Notes: generated by a model not told the origin, from the sequence alone. Numbered from the stretch's first letter, positions 55,223 to 63,865 are shown. The stretch: DNA of 64,000 nucleotides from Fodinibacter sp038258215 (GCA_038258215.1 JBBSQC010000020.1:1-64000); one strand, 5' to 3'. A program made the numbers and translations.

Positions 55223-56178
55223 GGCGTCGGCAGCGGGGCGTAGGGGGCGTCGGCGCCCGCGGCGAGACCGAAGTGCCCCACCTCTCCGCGGTCCTGCTGC
55301 ACCAGGCCGTGCACAATGCTCGCCTGTCCCATCGGCTGGGCGCTGTCGTCGACGGTGGACACCGCGTCGACCGCGGTGGCGTCGTTGCGCACGGCACCGA
55401 CGAGGGTGCCCCCACCGGCGGCGCCCACGTCGAGGTCACCGGCGACCAGGGCGCCCGAGGAGTGCGCGTCGATGGCCACGACCAGGTCTACCCAGCGCTT
55501 GGCGATCTCCTGGTCCTCGGCCGTGCCGGGGGTGACGCGCCCACCAGCGACCACCACCAGGTCGGCCCGCGCGTAGCCCTCGGTGTCGATGTCGACCAGC
55601 CCGGCCTCGGCCAGGGTCTTCAGGCCCTCGGCGGCACTCGTCGCGCCCAGGGCGTCCCCCACCCCACCGGTGGGGCGGGTGAGCAGCGCAGCGAGGAGCA
55701 CGTCGCGCGACGCGACCGGGCCGGTGGCCGTGATGTCCACGCCGGTCCTGGCGGCCACGGCGCTCACCGCCTCGTCCCTCGACGTCGTCGTGGCCTTGTC
55801 GCTGCTCACCCAGTCATCGCTCACCGACGTGGTCGAGACGAGCCGGGCGCCGCTGCTCCTGACGGTCTCGTCGATGGCTTCGGTGACCTTGGCATCGACA
55901 TCGGGCAGCACGACCAGGGCCACGTCCCGGCCCATGAGGGCAGCGTGGAGCACCAGCGGGTTGGTCTCCTCGATGTAGCCGTCACGGGCCTCGGTGGACG
56001 TCTTGGCAGCAGCGAGGTCCTTGTTGAGGTTCGCCTTGTCCTCGCGCAGGCCGGAGACCTCGTTGGCCAGGGTGCTGCCCAGCTCACCCCGCAGTGGGCC
56101 TGCCCCCAGCGCGATCCCGACCGCCAGCGCCAGGAAGATCGAGACGATGGACACGATGTGGTAGCGGAAGTCGATCAC
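55219..56178 (-). CDS. steB: SteB / MctB-family membrane protein
   Basis: This 319-residue protein starts IDFRYHIVSIVSIFLALAVG, one membrane segment followed by a coiled-coil stretch and a larger exported domain (LVVVAGGRVTPGTAEDQEIA, VDAVSTVDDSAQPMGQASIV). It is the family called MctB (copper) in mycobacteria and SteB in corynebacteria, where it works with SteA in cell separation. GTG at 56178 overlaps the steA stop (GTGA), the same pairing as in corynebacteria. The copper role is less likely here. Confidence 0.87.
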   Translation of the reverse strand: MIDFRYHIVSIVSIFLALAVGIALGAGPLRGELGSTLANEVSGLREDKANLNKDLAAAKTSTEARDGYIEETNPLVLHAALMGRDVALVVLPDVDAKVTEAIDETVRSSGARLVSTTSVSDDWVSSDKATTTSRDEAVSAVAARTGVDITATGPVASRDVLLAALLTRPTGGVGDALGATSAAEGLKTLAEAGLVDIDTEGYARADLVVVAGGRVTPGTAEDQEIAKRWVDLVVAIDAHSSGALVAGDLDVGAAGGGTLVGAVRNDATAVDAVSTVDDSAQPMGQASIVHGLVQQDRGEVGHFGLAAGADAPYAPLPTP

Positions 56179-57353
56179 CCGAAGGCTCCTTGGATGGCGG
56201 ACCAGACGTCGTCGAACCGGGCGCCGACCAGCTGGAGGAGGGCCCGCCCTCCGGGCGTGGACCACAGTGCGACGGCGAGGGCGAACAGGCCCACCACAAG
56301 AAGGAGGAAGATGCTGGCGAGCGAGATCCGCGACCGGTAGAGCCGGTTCACGCCCTTGGCGTCCACGAGCTTGCCACCGACCCGGAGCCGGGTGAGGAAG
56401 GTGCTGGCCATGCCGTGGCGACCCTTGTCGAGGAACTCCACGAGGGTGACGTGGCTGCCCACCGCCACGATCAGGCTGGCCCCCTTGTCGTCCGCGAGGA
56501 GCATCGCGACGTCCTCGCTGGTGCCGGTCGCGGGAAACACCACCGGATCGAGACCGAGATCGCGAACCCGCTCCAGGCCGGGGGCCCGCCCGTCGCGATA
56601 GGCGTGCACCACGAGCTCCGCCCCGCAGCGCAGCGCCGCATCCGACACCGAGTCCATGTCCCCGACGATGAGGTCGGGCTGGTGCCGCGCCTCGATGAGC
56701 GCGTCCGCGCCGCCGTCGACGCCGATGAGCACCGGCTTGTACTCGCGGATGTAGGACCGGAGCGTGCTGAGGTCCTCCTTGTAGTGGTAGCCCCGGACCA
56801 CGATGAGCGCGTGACGTCCCTCGAGCTCGGTGGTGATGTCCGGCACGCCGACCCCGTCGAAGAGCAGGTCACGCTCCTTGCGCAGGTAGTCCATCGTGTT
56901 CTCGGCGAAGGCCTCGAGCTGCTCGGACAGCCCGGCTCGGGCCGCGGTCATCGACGCCTGCACCGACGCGTCGTCCAGCAGCGTCCCCGAGCCGACCGGG
57001 CCGTCGTCGCCGACGAGCTGCCCACCCTCCAGGCGCAGCGTGGTGCCCTCCTTGAGCGCCATCACGTCGGCTCCCGCCCGGTCGAGCAGGGGGATGCCGG
57101 CGGCCACCAGGATCTCCGGTCCGAGGTTCGGGTACCGGCCGGAGATGGACGCCGCAGCGTTGACGACGGCGGACGGCCGACAGGCCACGAGCGCCTCGGC
57201 GCTCACCTTGTCGATGTCCTCGTGGTTGATCACCGCGATGTCGCCGTGCTTGAGGCGCTTGGTGAGGTCCTTGGTGCGCGCGTCCACGCGGACCTGGCCG
57301 CTCAGCCCGGAGTGGGGGCGGCGGTCACGGCGGGCCGGGAGGCGGATGGACAT
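56175..57353 (-). CDS. steA: SteA, putative cytokinetic ring protein with thiamine-pyrophosphokinase-like domain
   Basis: A 392-residue protein with a cytoplasmic domain that resembles thiamine pyrophosphokinase folds (IGVDGGADALIEARHQPDLI, VGDMDSVSDAAL) and one C-terminal membrane segment (about 345-370, SLASIFLLLVVGLFALAVAL). SteA takes part in septation and cell separation in corynebacteria. The ATG at 57353 is my choice; the alternative ATG at 57362 is equally weak in ribosome site. It lies 25 bp after recN. Confidence 0.87.
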   Translation of the reverse strand: MSIRLPARRDRRPHSGLSGQVRVDARTKDLTKRLKHGDIAVINHEDIDKVSAEALVACRPSAVVNAAASISGRYPNLGPEILVAAGIPLLDRAGADVMALKEGTTLRLEGGQLVGDDGPVGSGTLLDDASVQASMTAARAGLSEQLEAFAENTMDYLRKERDLLFDGVGVPDITTELEGRHALIVVRGYHYKEDLSTLRSYIREYKPVLIGVDGGADALIEARHQPDLIVGDMDSVSDAALRCGAELVVHAYRDGRAPGLERVRDLGLDPVVFPATGTSEDVAMLLADDKGASLIVAVGSHVTLVEFLDKGRHGMASTFLTRLRVGGKLVDAKGVNRLYRSRISLASIFLLLVVGLFALAVALWSTPGGRALLQLVGARFDDVWSAIQGAFG

Positions 57354-57378
57354 CGACCCCATGGTGCCATGCCGGGAC

Positions 57379-59082
57379 CTACACCCGTGCGCGCGACAGG
57401 AGGTCCCGGGCGTGGTCGAGGGCGGCATCCGTGCCGGAGCCACCGAGCATCCTCGCCAGCTCGCTGACCCGCTCCTCGCCCTGGACCTCGTGCACACCGC
57501 TGCGGGTGACGTGACCGTCGTCGGCGCGCTCCACGACGAGGTGCCGGTCCGCGTGCGCGGCCACCTGCGCGAGGTGCGTGACCACCACGACCTGCGCGGT
57601 GCGGGCCAGGGCGGCCAGCCGGGCTCCGACGTCCAGGGCGGCCCGCCCCCCGACCCCCGCGTCGACCTCGTCGAACACGAAGGTCGGCACGGCGGTGGCG
57701 TGATCGGCGGCGTGACCGGCGGTGGCCACCTCGATCGCGAGCATCACCCGCGACAGCTCACCGCCGGAGGCCGCCTTGGTGACGCTCCGGGCCGGCGTGC
57801 CCGCCCCTGAGGCCAGCCGGAGCTCCACGTCGTCGCGACCGGCGTCGGTGTAGCGACCGGCGTCCTCGACGGCGACGGTCACGGTGGCCGATCCCATCGC
57901 GAGGTGGTCCAGCTCCGCGGTGATCCGCATGCCGAGCACGCCCGCGGCGGCGCGGCGGGCGGCGGTGAGTCGCTGCGCCGCTCGCTCGCGCTCCTCGGTG
58001 AGCTGGGTGACCCGCTCCTCGAGCTCGGTGATCCGGTCACCGGTGCCCTCGAGCTCGGTGATCCGGGCGGCCGCCTGCTGGCCCCACGCGAGCACCTCGT
58101 CGACGGTGGCCCCGTAGAGGCGGGTCAGCTCGCCCAGGGCGGCCCGACGTCGTTGGAGGTGGTCGAGGCGGGCCGGGTCCGCGTCGATGTCGGCGAGGTA
58201 GGTGCCGAGGTCGGCGGCCAGGTCCGCCACGAGGTAGCGCAGCTCGTCGAGCCTCGTACCGATCTGCTCCAAGGCCGGGTCGTTGCTGCTCACGGCGCCG
58301 ACCTGGCCACCCACCGCGGCGAGCACGTCGAGCACACCGGCGGACGGCATCCCGGCGGCGTCCTCGGAGCCGGCCAGGGCGTCGTGGGCCGCGCTGGCCG
58401 CGCCGCCGAGCTCCTGGGCGTGCCCGAGGCGTTCGGACTCCACGCGGAGGCGGTGGTCCTCACCCGGTTGCGGGTCCAGGGCCTCGATGCGCTCCAACCC
58501 GGTGCGCAGGGTGTCGGCCTCCCGGGCCCGGTCGGCAGCGGCGGTGCGCAGCGTCCTGAGCGATGACGACGCCGCGGCCAGGGCGGAGTGCACCTCCCGG
58601 TATGCCGTGAGCGCGCCATGCACGTCTCCTCCGCCGAAGTCGTCGAGCACCTGCCGATGTTGGTCGCTGCGCCGGAGGCGCCACTGGTCGGCCTGGCCGT
58701 GCACGGCGACCAGGTGCTCGGCGAGTTCCGCGAGCAGCCCGACCGGGGCGCTTCGACCACCGACGTGGGCGCGCGACCTCCCGTCCCGGGAGACCGAGCG
58801 GACCAGGACCAGCCCGTCGTGGACGTCGGCCCCGGCATCCCCGGCCCGTTGGAGGGCGATGTGGTCCGCCGGGAGGTCCACGACACCCTCGACGACGAGC
58901 CGGTCGGCGCCGGCACGCACGAGAGAGGAGTCACCGCGGCCGCCGAGCAGCAGACCCAGGCCGGTGACGACCATCGTCTTGCCGGCCCCCGTCTCGCCGC
59001 TCAGCACGGTGAGGCCGGGATGCAGCTGGAGGACGGCCTCGTCGATCACTCCGAGGTCGCGGATCCGGATCTCCTCGATCAC
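57379..59082 (-). CDS. recN: DNA repair protein RecN
   Basis: This 567-residue SMC-like ATPase acts in double-strand break repair. Walker A is GETGAGKTMVV (29-39), the coiled-coil middle runs roughly 140-400, and the C-terminal half has the ABC signature KAASGGELSRVMLAIEV and Walker B TFVFDEVDAGVGG. The GTG at 59082 overlaps the nadK stop (GTGA). No LexA-like box is visible near the operon start, so SOS control is not supported by this sequence. Confidence 0.95.
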   Translation of the reverse strand: MIEEIRIRDLGVIDEAVLQLHPGLTVLSGETGAGKTMVVTGLGLLLGGRGDSSLVRAGADRLVVEGVVDLPADHIALQRAGDAGADVHDGLVLVRSVSRDGRSRAHVGGRSAPVGLLAELAEHLVAVHGQADQWRLRRSDQHRQVLDDFGGGDVHGALTAYREVHSALAAASSSLRTLRTAAADRAREADTLRTGLERIEALDPQPGEDHRLRVESERLGHAQELGGAASAAHDALAGSEDAAGMPSAGVLDVLAAVGGQVGAVSSNDPALEQIGTRLDELRYLVADLAADLGTYLADIDADPARLDHLQRRRAALGELTRLYGATVDEVLAWGQQAAARITELEGTGDRITELEERVTQLTEERERAAQRLTAARRAAAGVLGMRITAELDHLAMGSATVTVAVEDAGRYTDAGRDDVELRLASGAGTPARSVTKAASGGELSRVMLAIEVATAGHAADHATAVPTFVFDEVDAGVGGRAALDVGARLAALARTAQVVVVTHLAQVAAHADRHLVVERADDGHVTRSGVHEVQGEERVSELARMLGGSGTDAALDHARDLLSRARV

Positions 59083-60017
59083 GACGTGCTGGTCCCCTCG
59101 GCCTGCTTGCGGCGCGCCGCGCCGCGCCAGCCGTGGACGGGCAGGTCGAACTTGTCGACGAGGCGGTCGGTGAAGGGCGCATTGGTGAGCCGGGCGAGCC
59201 GCACCGGGTCATCGGACCGCGCGACCTGGATCCGGGCGCCGGGTGGTAGCCCGACGGCGCGTCGTCCGTCGCACCAGACGACGCCCGCTGCGTCGGTGCG
59301 CGGCACGACCTCGACCGCGAGGTGGGCCTGGGGGCCCACCACGATGGGGCGGGCGAAGAGCGCGTGGGCACTGATCGGGACGAGGAGGAGTGCCTCGACG
59401 TCCGGCCAGACCACCGGGCCGCCGGCGGAGAAGGCGTAGGCCGTGGAGCCCGTGGGGGTGGCCATGACGATGCCGTCGCACCCCCAGGTGGACAGTGGGC
59501 GCCCGTCGATCTCGACGGTGAGCTCGAGCATGCGCTCACGCGACGCCTTCTCGACGGTGACCTCGTTCAGGGCCCAGGACCGGAAGACGAGGTGCCCGTC
59601 CTCGTGCGCCGTGACGTCCAGGGTCATCCGCTCCTCGACGGTGTAGGCACGGTCGAGGATGTGCCCGACCGTGGCATCGAGGTCCTCTCGCTCGGCCTCC
59701 GCGAGGAAGCCGACGTGCCCGAGGTTGACGCCCAGGAGCGGTGCCTCGGAACCGCGCGAGAGCTCTGCCGCCCGCAGAATGGTGCCGTCCCCACCGAGCA
59801 CGCAGACGAGCTCGCACCCGGCCGCACCTCGTGCTGGGTCGATGGCCTGGACGCCCTCGACGTCGGCCAGGGGGGTGGCGTCAAGGTCCTCGGGTGCGGC
59901 GCACACACCGACCCCGGCGGCGAGCAGCCGGGTGGCGACTCGAGCGGCGAGCTCGAGGGCGTCGCGCCGCACCGCGTGGGTGACGAGGAGCACACGTCGT
60001 GGCTGTGCGGTCGTCAT
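59079..60017 (-). CDS. nadK: NAD kinase
   Basis: This 312-residue enzyme phosphorylates NAD+ to NADP+. GGDGT at 75-79 is the ATP/NAD site, followed by NLGHVGFLAEAEREDLDA and the conserved C-terminal block ATPTGSTAYAFSAGGPVV. The ATG at 60017 has AAGGAGGACG directly upstream and overlaps the tlyA stop (ATGA). The longer frame to 60170 is inside tlyA. Confidence 0.95.
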   Translation of the reverse strand: MTTAQPRRVLLVTHAVRRDALELAARVATRLLAAGVGVCAAPEDLDATPLADVEGVQAIDPARGAAGCELVCVLGGDGTILRAAELSRGSEAPLLGVNLGHVGFLAEAEREDLDATVGHILDRAYTVEERMTLDVTAHEDGHLVFRSWALNEVTVEKASRERMLELTVEIDGRPLSTWGCDGIVMATPTGSTAYAFSAGGPVVWPDVEALLLVPISAHALFARPIVVGPQAHLAVEVVPRTDAAGVVWCDGRRAVGLPPGARIQVARSDDPVRLARLTNAPFTDRLVDKFDLPVHGWRGAARRKQAEGTSTS

Positions 60018-60832
60018 CGTCCTCCTTCGGTGGTGGCCCGTGCGGTGAGCTCCCGTACGACGGCCCGCAGGGTGTCGTGGTCCATTGTCGCGGAAGGCTC
60101 CCTGCGCCCCCACAGGAGGTACTCGGCGTTGCCCGTCGACCCGCGCAGCGGGCTCGACGCCAGGCCGCACACCGAGATCCCCGCGGCCTCGGCTGCGGCG
60201 ATGACGGCCGTCAGCGCGGACGCCCGGTCGGCAGGCCCCTTGACCAGCCCGGTGCGGCTGAGTCGGCGGCGGCCCACCTCGAACTGGGGTTTCACCAGCA
60301 GCACCAGGTCACCGGACGGGTCGAGCAGGCCGACGAGGTCGGACATCACGGTGGTGAGGGAGATGAAGGAGAGGTCGGCGACCACGAGGTCGGCGGGGCC
60401 GCCGACCTCCGGCGCGGTCAGACCCCGGATCGTGGTGCCGCTGAGCTCGGTCACCCGCGGGTCCGCGGCGAGCTGGGCGACGAGCTGTCCGTGTCCGACG
60501 TCGACGGCCACGACACGGGCGGCTCCGGCCTCGAGGAGTGCCTGGGTGAACCCACCCGTGGAGGCCCCGACGTCGATGCAGCGACACCCGGAGACGGACA
60601 GGCCCTCGCCCGCCCACTGCCGGAGGGCGTGGTCCAGCTTGCGGCCCGCGCGACCGACCCAGCGCGTCTCCCCCCGCTCCACAGTCAGCTCGTCGGTCGC
60701 GTCCACCGGCTGGGCAGGCTTGCTCGCTGGGCGACCACCCACCGTGACCTGGCCCGCTGCGAGAAGGTCCCGGGCATCACCTCGGGATCGGGCCAGACCG
60801 CGCAGCACGAGCTCGGCGTCGAGTCTGGCGAT
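60014..60832 (-). CDS. tlyA: TlyA-type 16S/23S rRNA 2'-O-methyltransferase; probable ATC start
   Basis: About 272 residues when read from 60832. The S4-like RNA-binding segment ARLDAELVLRGLARSRGDA opens the protein and aligns with TlyA of M. tuberculosis. The FtsJ-type SAM domain has CIDVGASTGGFTQALLEAG, VADLSFISL and VKPQFEVG. No ATG, GTG or TTG exists at the N terminus that would include the conserved ARLDAELV; the codon before it is ATC (60832-60830). A GTG at 60808 would drop eight conserved residues. I report 60832 as the likely start; a sequencing error or a rare ATC start are the two readings. Confidence 0.85.
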   Translation of the reverse strand: MARLDAELVLRGLARSRGDARDLLAAGQVTVGGRPASKPAQPVDATDELTVERGETRWVGRAGRKLDHALRQWAGEGLSVSGCRCIDVGASTGGFTQALLEAGAARVVAVDVGHGQLVAQLAADPRVTELSGTTIRGLTAPEVGGPADLVVADLSFISLTTVMSDLVGLLDPSGDLVLLVKPQFEVGRRRLSRTGLVKGPADRASALTAVIAAAEAAGISVCGLASSPLRGSTGNAEYLLWGRREPSATMDHDTLRAVVRELTARATTEGGR

Positions 60833-60833
60833 C

Positions 60834-61022
60834 TCAGCCGCCGAGGTCGGTGAGCCGGGACTTCAGCGTCTGGTGCACCGCCTCGCCCGATGCGATGAAC
60901 CCGTCGAGGTCCCCGTCGGGGGTGGCGTCGAGGTCACTCAGCGCGGCGTCGATGACGAGGTCCCCGGCCTCCGGCCGATCGTCGACCGTCGTGGCGTCGC
61001 TGGTGGGTTCGGCGACACTCAC
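60834..61022 (-). CDS. Small acidic protein of unknown function
   Basis: A 62-residue Asp/Glu/Thr-rich protein, e.g. AALSDLDATPDGDLDGFIAS, without membrane segments. A small gene at this place before tlyA is usual in Actinobacteria (Rv1693 in M. tuberculosis), which supports it being real. The GTG at 61022 overlaps the stop of the KKTPA protein gene (GTGA), and its stop lies just before the tlyA start. Function unknown. Confidence 0.8.
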   Translation of the reverse strand: MSVAEPTSDATTVDDRPEAGDLVIDAALSDLDATPDGDLDGFIASGEAVHQTLKSRLTDLGG

Positions 61023-61738
61023 GCGGTGTTCCCGTCCCCGGCGCCGGACGATGCCTTCTTGGCCGGAGCCTTCTTGGCCGGAGCCTTCTTGGCCGGAGTC
61101 TTCTTGGCCGGAGTCTTCTTGGCCACCGGAGTCTTCTTGGCCGGAGTCTTCTTGGCCGGAGTCTTCTTGGCCACCGGAGTCTTCTTGGCCGGAGTCTTCT
61201 TGGCCACCGGAGTCTTCTTGGCAGCAGGAGCCTTCTTGGCCGGTGCCTTCTGCGCCGCCGGAGCCTTCTTGGCCGCCGGAGCCTTCTTGGCCGCCGGAGC
61301 GTGGGACCCGGCCGGCCCGGCTGGTGCCGCGGCCCGGACGCCGACCCTCGCCGGTTCCGGAACGATGTCAACACTCGCCGACGCGGGGTGCTGGGCCCGG
61401 CCACCGGTGCCGCGCGCCAGTTCCTCGACCTGCGCCGTGAGCCCGGCGACCGTCGCACGGAGGGACTGGACCTCGCTGAGGAGCCGGCTCACGTCCACCT
61501 TCCCGAGCGCCGACTCCACCTCGGAGCGCACCAGGGCGAGGAGGTGCTGGCGGTTGGTCTCGGCGGCACGCATCAGGTCGTCCGCAAACCTGGTGGCCTG
61601 CTTTCGGACCTTCTTGGAGGAACCTTCGAGGCCCGCGAGGCCCACGAGCTCCCTGGCTGCCTCGGTCGCGCGACTCCGGGTCATCTCACCGAGCCCGGAC
61701 GCCAGCTCCACATAGCCCTGGATGGATCGCTGTGCCAT
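61019..61738 (-). CDS. Phasin-like / histone H1-like protein with KKTPA repeat tail
   Basis: A 239-residue protein. Residues 1-105 are helical and resemble the phasin or nucleoid-associated pattern (IQGYVELASGLGEMTRSRAT, KVRKQATRFADDLM). After a Pro/Ala linker, residues of about 147-229 are a low-complexity tail of PAKKT, PVAKKT, PAAKK and PAKKA units, like the tails of bacterial histone H1-like proteins and of HupB/HBsu C termini. DNA or RNA binding and condensation is the likely role; target unknown. ATG at 61738, first gene of the run ending in GT4. Confidence 0.85.
   Translation of the reverse strand: MAQRSIQGYVELASGLGEMTRSRATEAARELVGLAGLEGSSKKVRKQATRFADDLMRAAETNRQHLLALVRSEVESALGKVDVSRLLSEVQSLRATVAGLTAQVEELARGTGGRAQHPASASVDIVPEPARVGVRAAAPAGPAGSHAPAAKKAPAAKKAPAAQKAPAKKAPAAKKTPVAKKTPAKKTPVAKKTPAKKTPAKKTPVAKKTPAKKTPAKKAPAKKAPAKKASSGAGDGNTA
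61053..61299 (-). repeat. 15/18-bp tandem repeats coding the KKTPA tail
   Basis: On the plus strand the unit CTTCTTGGCCGGAGT (15 bp) alternates with 18-bp forms that add CAC/CGC after GGC. On the minus strand they read AAGAAG..CCGGCC and give K-K-T-P-A and K-K-T-P-V-A units. Codon choice is almost uniform (AAG, CCG, GCC), so the array is nearly perfect at the DNA level and prone to slippage. Confidence 0.9.
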
Positions 61739-61785
61739 CGGTCCTCCTCGTTCTCACGGCCCGGTCGGCCGCTCGTGCCATCACG

Positions 61786-62748
61786 CTACCGCCGGAGGAG
61801 TCCGGCCAGCACGTCGTCGGCGTGGCGGCGGCGTGCGGACGTCACAGACTCGTCGGCGCCGCAGTCCCCCGCCGACCACGCGGCGGCGATGGCGTCCCAC
61901 AGCGCGCGCAGCGGCGGCCGGTCCCCGTCGGGCGTCTCCGGGTCATCGTGCAGGGCCCGCAGGTCCGGCACCACGTAGGTGGGTCTGCGGTGCGCCGGGG
62001 CCGCGAGGCAGGCGTCGAGGTCGTCGACCCCGGTCAGGACGAGCAATGAGTCCAGCCCGGCGGCGACGGCCCCCTCGATGTCGGTGTCGAGGCGGTCCCC
62101 CACCGCGAGCACCTGCCCGGGCTCCAGGCCCAGGCGCTGCGCGCAGAGCAGGTAGAGAGGAGGCTCCGGCTTGCCGGCCACGGCATCCGGGTCCCGCCCG
62201 CAGGCCCGACCGACCGCGGCCACCAGCGATCCGTTGCCGGGCGCCACGCCCCGGTCCGTCGGCAGGGTCGCGTCGGTGTTGGTGGCCACCCAGACCGCGC
62301 CGCCCTGGATCGCGTAGGCCGCCTCGCCCAGCTCCGCTGCGGACACCGAGGCCCCGTACCCCTGGAGCACTGCCGCGACGTCGTGTGAACGGTCCGCAGG
62401 GGCCACCGGGTGCAGCCCCACCCCCTCCAGGGCCGCGGCGACGCCGGGCCCGCCGATGGCCAGGACGCGCGCCCCCTCGGCCAGTCGCTCGCGCAGGATC
62501 CACGCACCCGCCTGCGCACTGGTGGCCACGTCACCCGGACCGCAGGACACACCGAGTCGACTCAGGTGCTCGGCCACCGCACTCGGCGGCCTCGACGCGT
62601 TGTTCGTCGCGTACTGGATCGGCTGGTCCACGCGCACGAGGGACTCCACCGCGTGGGGCACCGGCGCCTCACCGCGGTAGACCACTCCGTCGAGGTCGCA
62701 GACGAGGGCGGAGTATCGCGCCGACAGTCCGGCTGCTCCGGTGCTCAC
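61786..62748 (-). CDS. HAD-family phosphatase, class IIA (NagD-like)
   Basis: This 320-residue enzyme has the HAD motif I VCDLDGVVYRGEAP (D18, D20), motif II region YATNNASRPP, and the motif III/IV block GKPEPPLYLL then VLAVGDRLDTDIEGAVAAGL. The IIA cap between motifs II and III is present. The M. tuberculosis relative (Rv1692) in the same gene order is a glycerol-3-phosphate phosphatase; that activity is suggested, not shown. GTG at 62748 overlaps the TPR gene stop (GTGA). Confidence 0.92.
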   Translation of the reverse strand: MSTGAAGLSARYSALVCDLDGVVYRGEAPVPHAVESLVRVDQPIQYATNNASRPPSAVAEHLSRLGVSCGPGDVATSAQAGAWILRERLAEGARVLAIGGPGVAAALEGVGLHPVAPADRSHDVAAVLQGYGASVSAAELGEAAYAIQGGAVWVATNTDATLPTDRGVAPGNGSLVAAVGRACGRDPDAVAGKPEPPLYLLCAQRLGLEPGQVLAVGDRLDTDIEGAVAAGLDSLLVLTGVDDLDACLAAPAHRRPTYVVPDLRALHDDPETPDGDRPPLRALWDAIAAAWSAGDCGADESVTSARRRHADDVLAGLLRR

Positions 62749-63758
62749 GCCACGGGTCGGTCCGACCCGCCCTCCGGCTCGGCATCCCGGTCCCCGTCGT
62801 CCCCGACCAGGTCGGTGAGCGAGACTCCATCGAGCTCATCGAGGCGCTCCACTGCGTCCGTCTCGTGCTCGACGTCGCCCTCGGCAGCCCGGTCGAACCA
62901 CTCTCGCGCCTCCACAGCACGCCCGAGCGCGAGCAAGGTGTCGGCGTAGGCGTAGTGCAGGCGGTGCATTCCGCTGGGCGGCCCCTTGCGCAGGGCCGGC
63001 ACCTGGAGCGCGAGGAGCGCCGCGTCATCCTGCCCGAGATCGCGGCGGATGCCGGACACGACGATGGCGAGCTCGACCCGTTCCTCGGCCGTCAGCGTCC
63101 GGGACTCCGGGCTGGCTGCGAGCTCGAGGGCTCGGTCGTGCCGGCCGAGTCCTCGCTCGCAGTCGACCATCAGCGCCAGCAGGTGTGAGGACCCGCTGAG
63201 GCGGCGGACCGTGCGGAACTCCGTCAGGGCGCGCCCGAAGTCCCCAGATCGGTAGGCCACCATGCCCAGCGCCTCCCGTGCGGCAGGCACGCGCCCGGCA
63301 CGGCGTACCGCGGTCTCTGCGTGCGCAAGAGCGTCCCCCAGCTCATCGGCCTCCAACAGCGCCGCCACCATGACCAGGTGCTGAGCCACCCCTTCGGCGT
63401 TCTCCTTCGACAACGTGCGCAGCTGGACGTGCACGGACCGGTCGAGCTCCTTTCCCGTCACGCCCTCGGGGATGCGAGGCTCCGGGAGCCGGGGGCCTTT
63501 GGGCGCCAGCCGACTTCCACCGCGATCCGCCGCGTCGCCCGCTCGCGCCGACCCCGCGCGACCTCCACGGTCCGGGCCCCCGGAACCTCCACGGGGGTCA
63601 CCACCCCCCGCACGGTGCTGCCCACCCGGGCGGCCACCACCGGACCGGCTTCCGGACTGCCCGGAACGCGAACGGTCCGAGCCGCTTCCTCGGCCGCGTG
63701 GACCACCACGAGACCCTCCGGTGCCGGCGTCGCGGCTGTCGTCTCGCTCCTGGGGCAC
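62745..63758 (-). CDS. TPR-like repeat protein with Gly/Arg-rich N terminus
   Basis: A 337-residue protein. The first 85 residues are Gly/Arg/Ser-rich and disordered (GGPRGRGSGSDRSRSGQSG). From about residue 90 the protein is all-helical with TPR-type pairs (LVMVAALLEADELGDALAHA, MVAYRSGDFGRALTEFRTVR). Such proteins act as scaffolds; no partner is evident beyond the HAD phosphatase gene to which it is coupled. I use the GTG at 63758 because AGGAG lies eight bases upstream; GTG 63767 is the alternative. The order TPR-HAD-small-tlyA is that of Rv1691-Rv1694. Confidence 0.85.
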   Translation of the reverse strand: MPQERDDSRDAGTGGSRGGPRGRGSGSDRSRSGQSGSRSGGGRPGGQHRAGGGDPRGGSGGPDRGGRAGSARAGDAADRGGSRLAPKGPRLPEPRIPEGVTGKELDRSVHVQLRTLSKENAEGVAQHLVMVAALLEADELGDALAHAETAVRRAGRVPAAREALGMVAYRSGDFGRALTEFRTVRRLSGSSHLLALMVDCERGLGRHDRALELAASPESRTLTAEERVELAIVVSGIRRDLGQDDAALLALQVPALRKGPPSGMHRLHYAYADTLLALGRAVEAREWFDRAAEGDVEHETDAVERLDELDGVSLTDLVGDDGDRDAEPEGGSDRPVA

Positions 63759-63865
63759 GGCCTTCACTCCTGAGGTGGTGTGGTGTGGGGTTGTCGTACG
63801 GCGCGGATCCAGTGTACGGATGCCGCGGGCCCGCCCCGGGAGACACCAAGCCACGGGGAAACAAA
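63759..63865. other. Intergenic region before the TPR gene
   Basis: About 107 bp between the 5S terminator and the TPR gene. On the minus strand TACACT (about 63809-63814) could be a -10 element for the TPR gene; no -35 hexamer is clear. I see no tRNA or ORF in it. Confidence 0.4.

Noticed and set aside
52782..55439. An 885-residue frame suggesting a fusion upstream of the MurJ-like gene
   Set aside because: The first 340 residues are Arg/Gly-rich shadow of the MraY-like and steB genes; a GTGA overlap at 54413 gives a normal MurJ-like length.
57360..59100. SOS regulation of recN
   Set aside because: recN starts within the nadK end and no TCGAAC-N4-GTTCGA-like site was seen near it or before the KKTPA gene.
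61053..61299. CRISPR-like array
   Set aside because: The repeats are contiguous, in frame with a protein and have no unique spacers; they encode a Lys-Pro-rich tail.
63770..63865. A tRNA gene between the 5S gene and the TPR gene
   Set aside because: There is no TTC-arm or acceptor stem pattern and no space for a cloverleaf with an anticodon arm.
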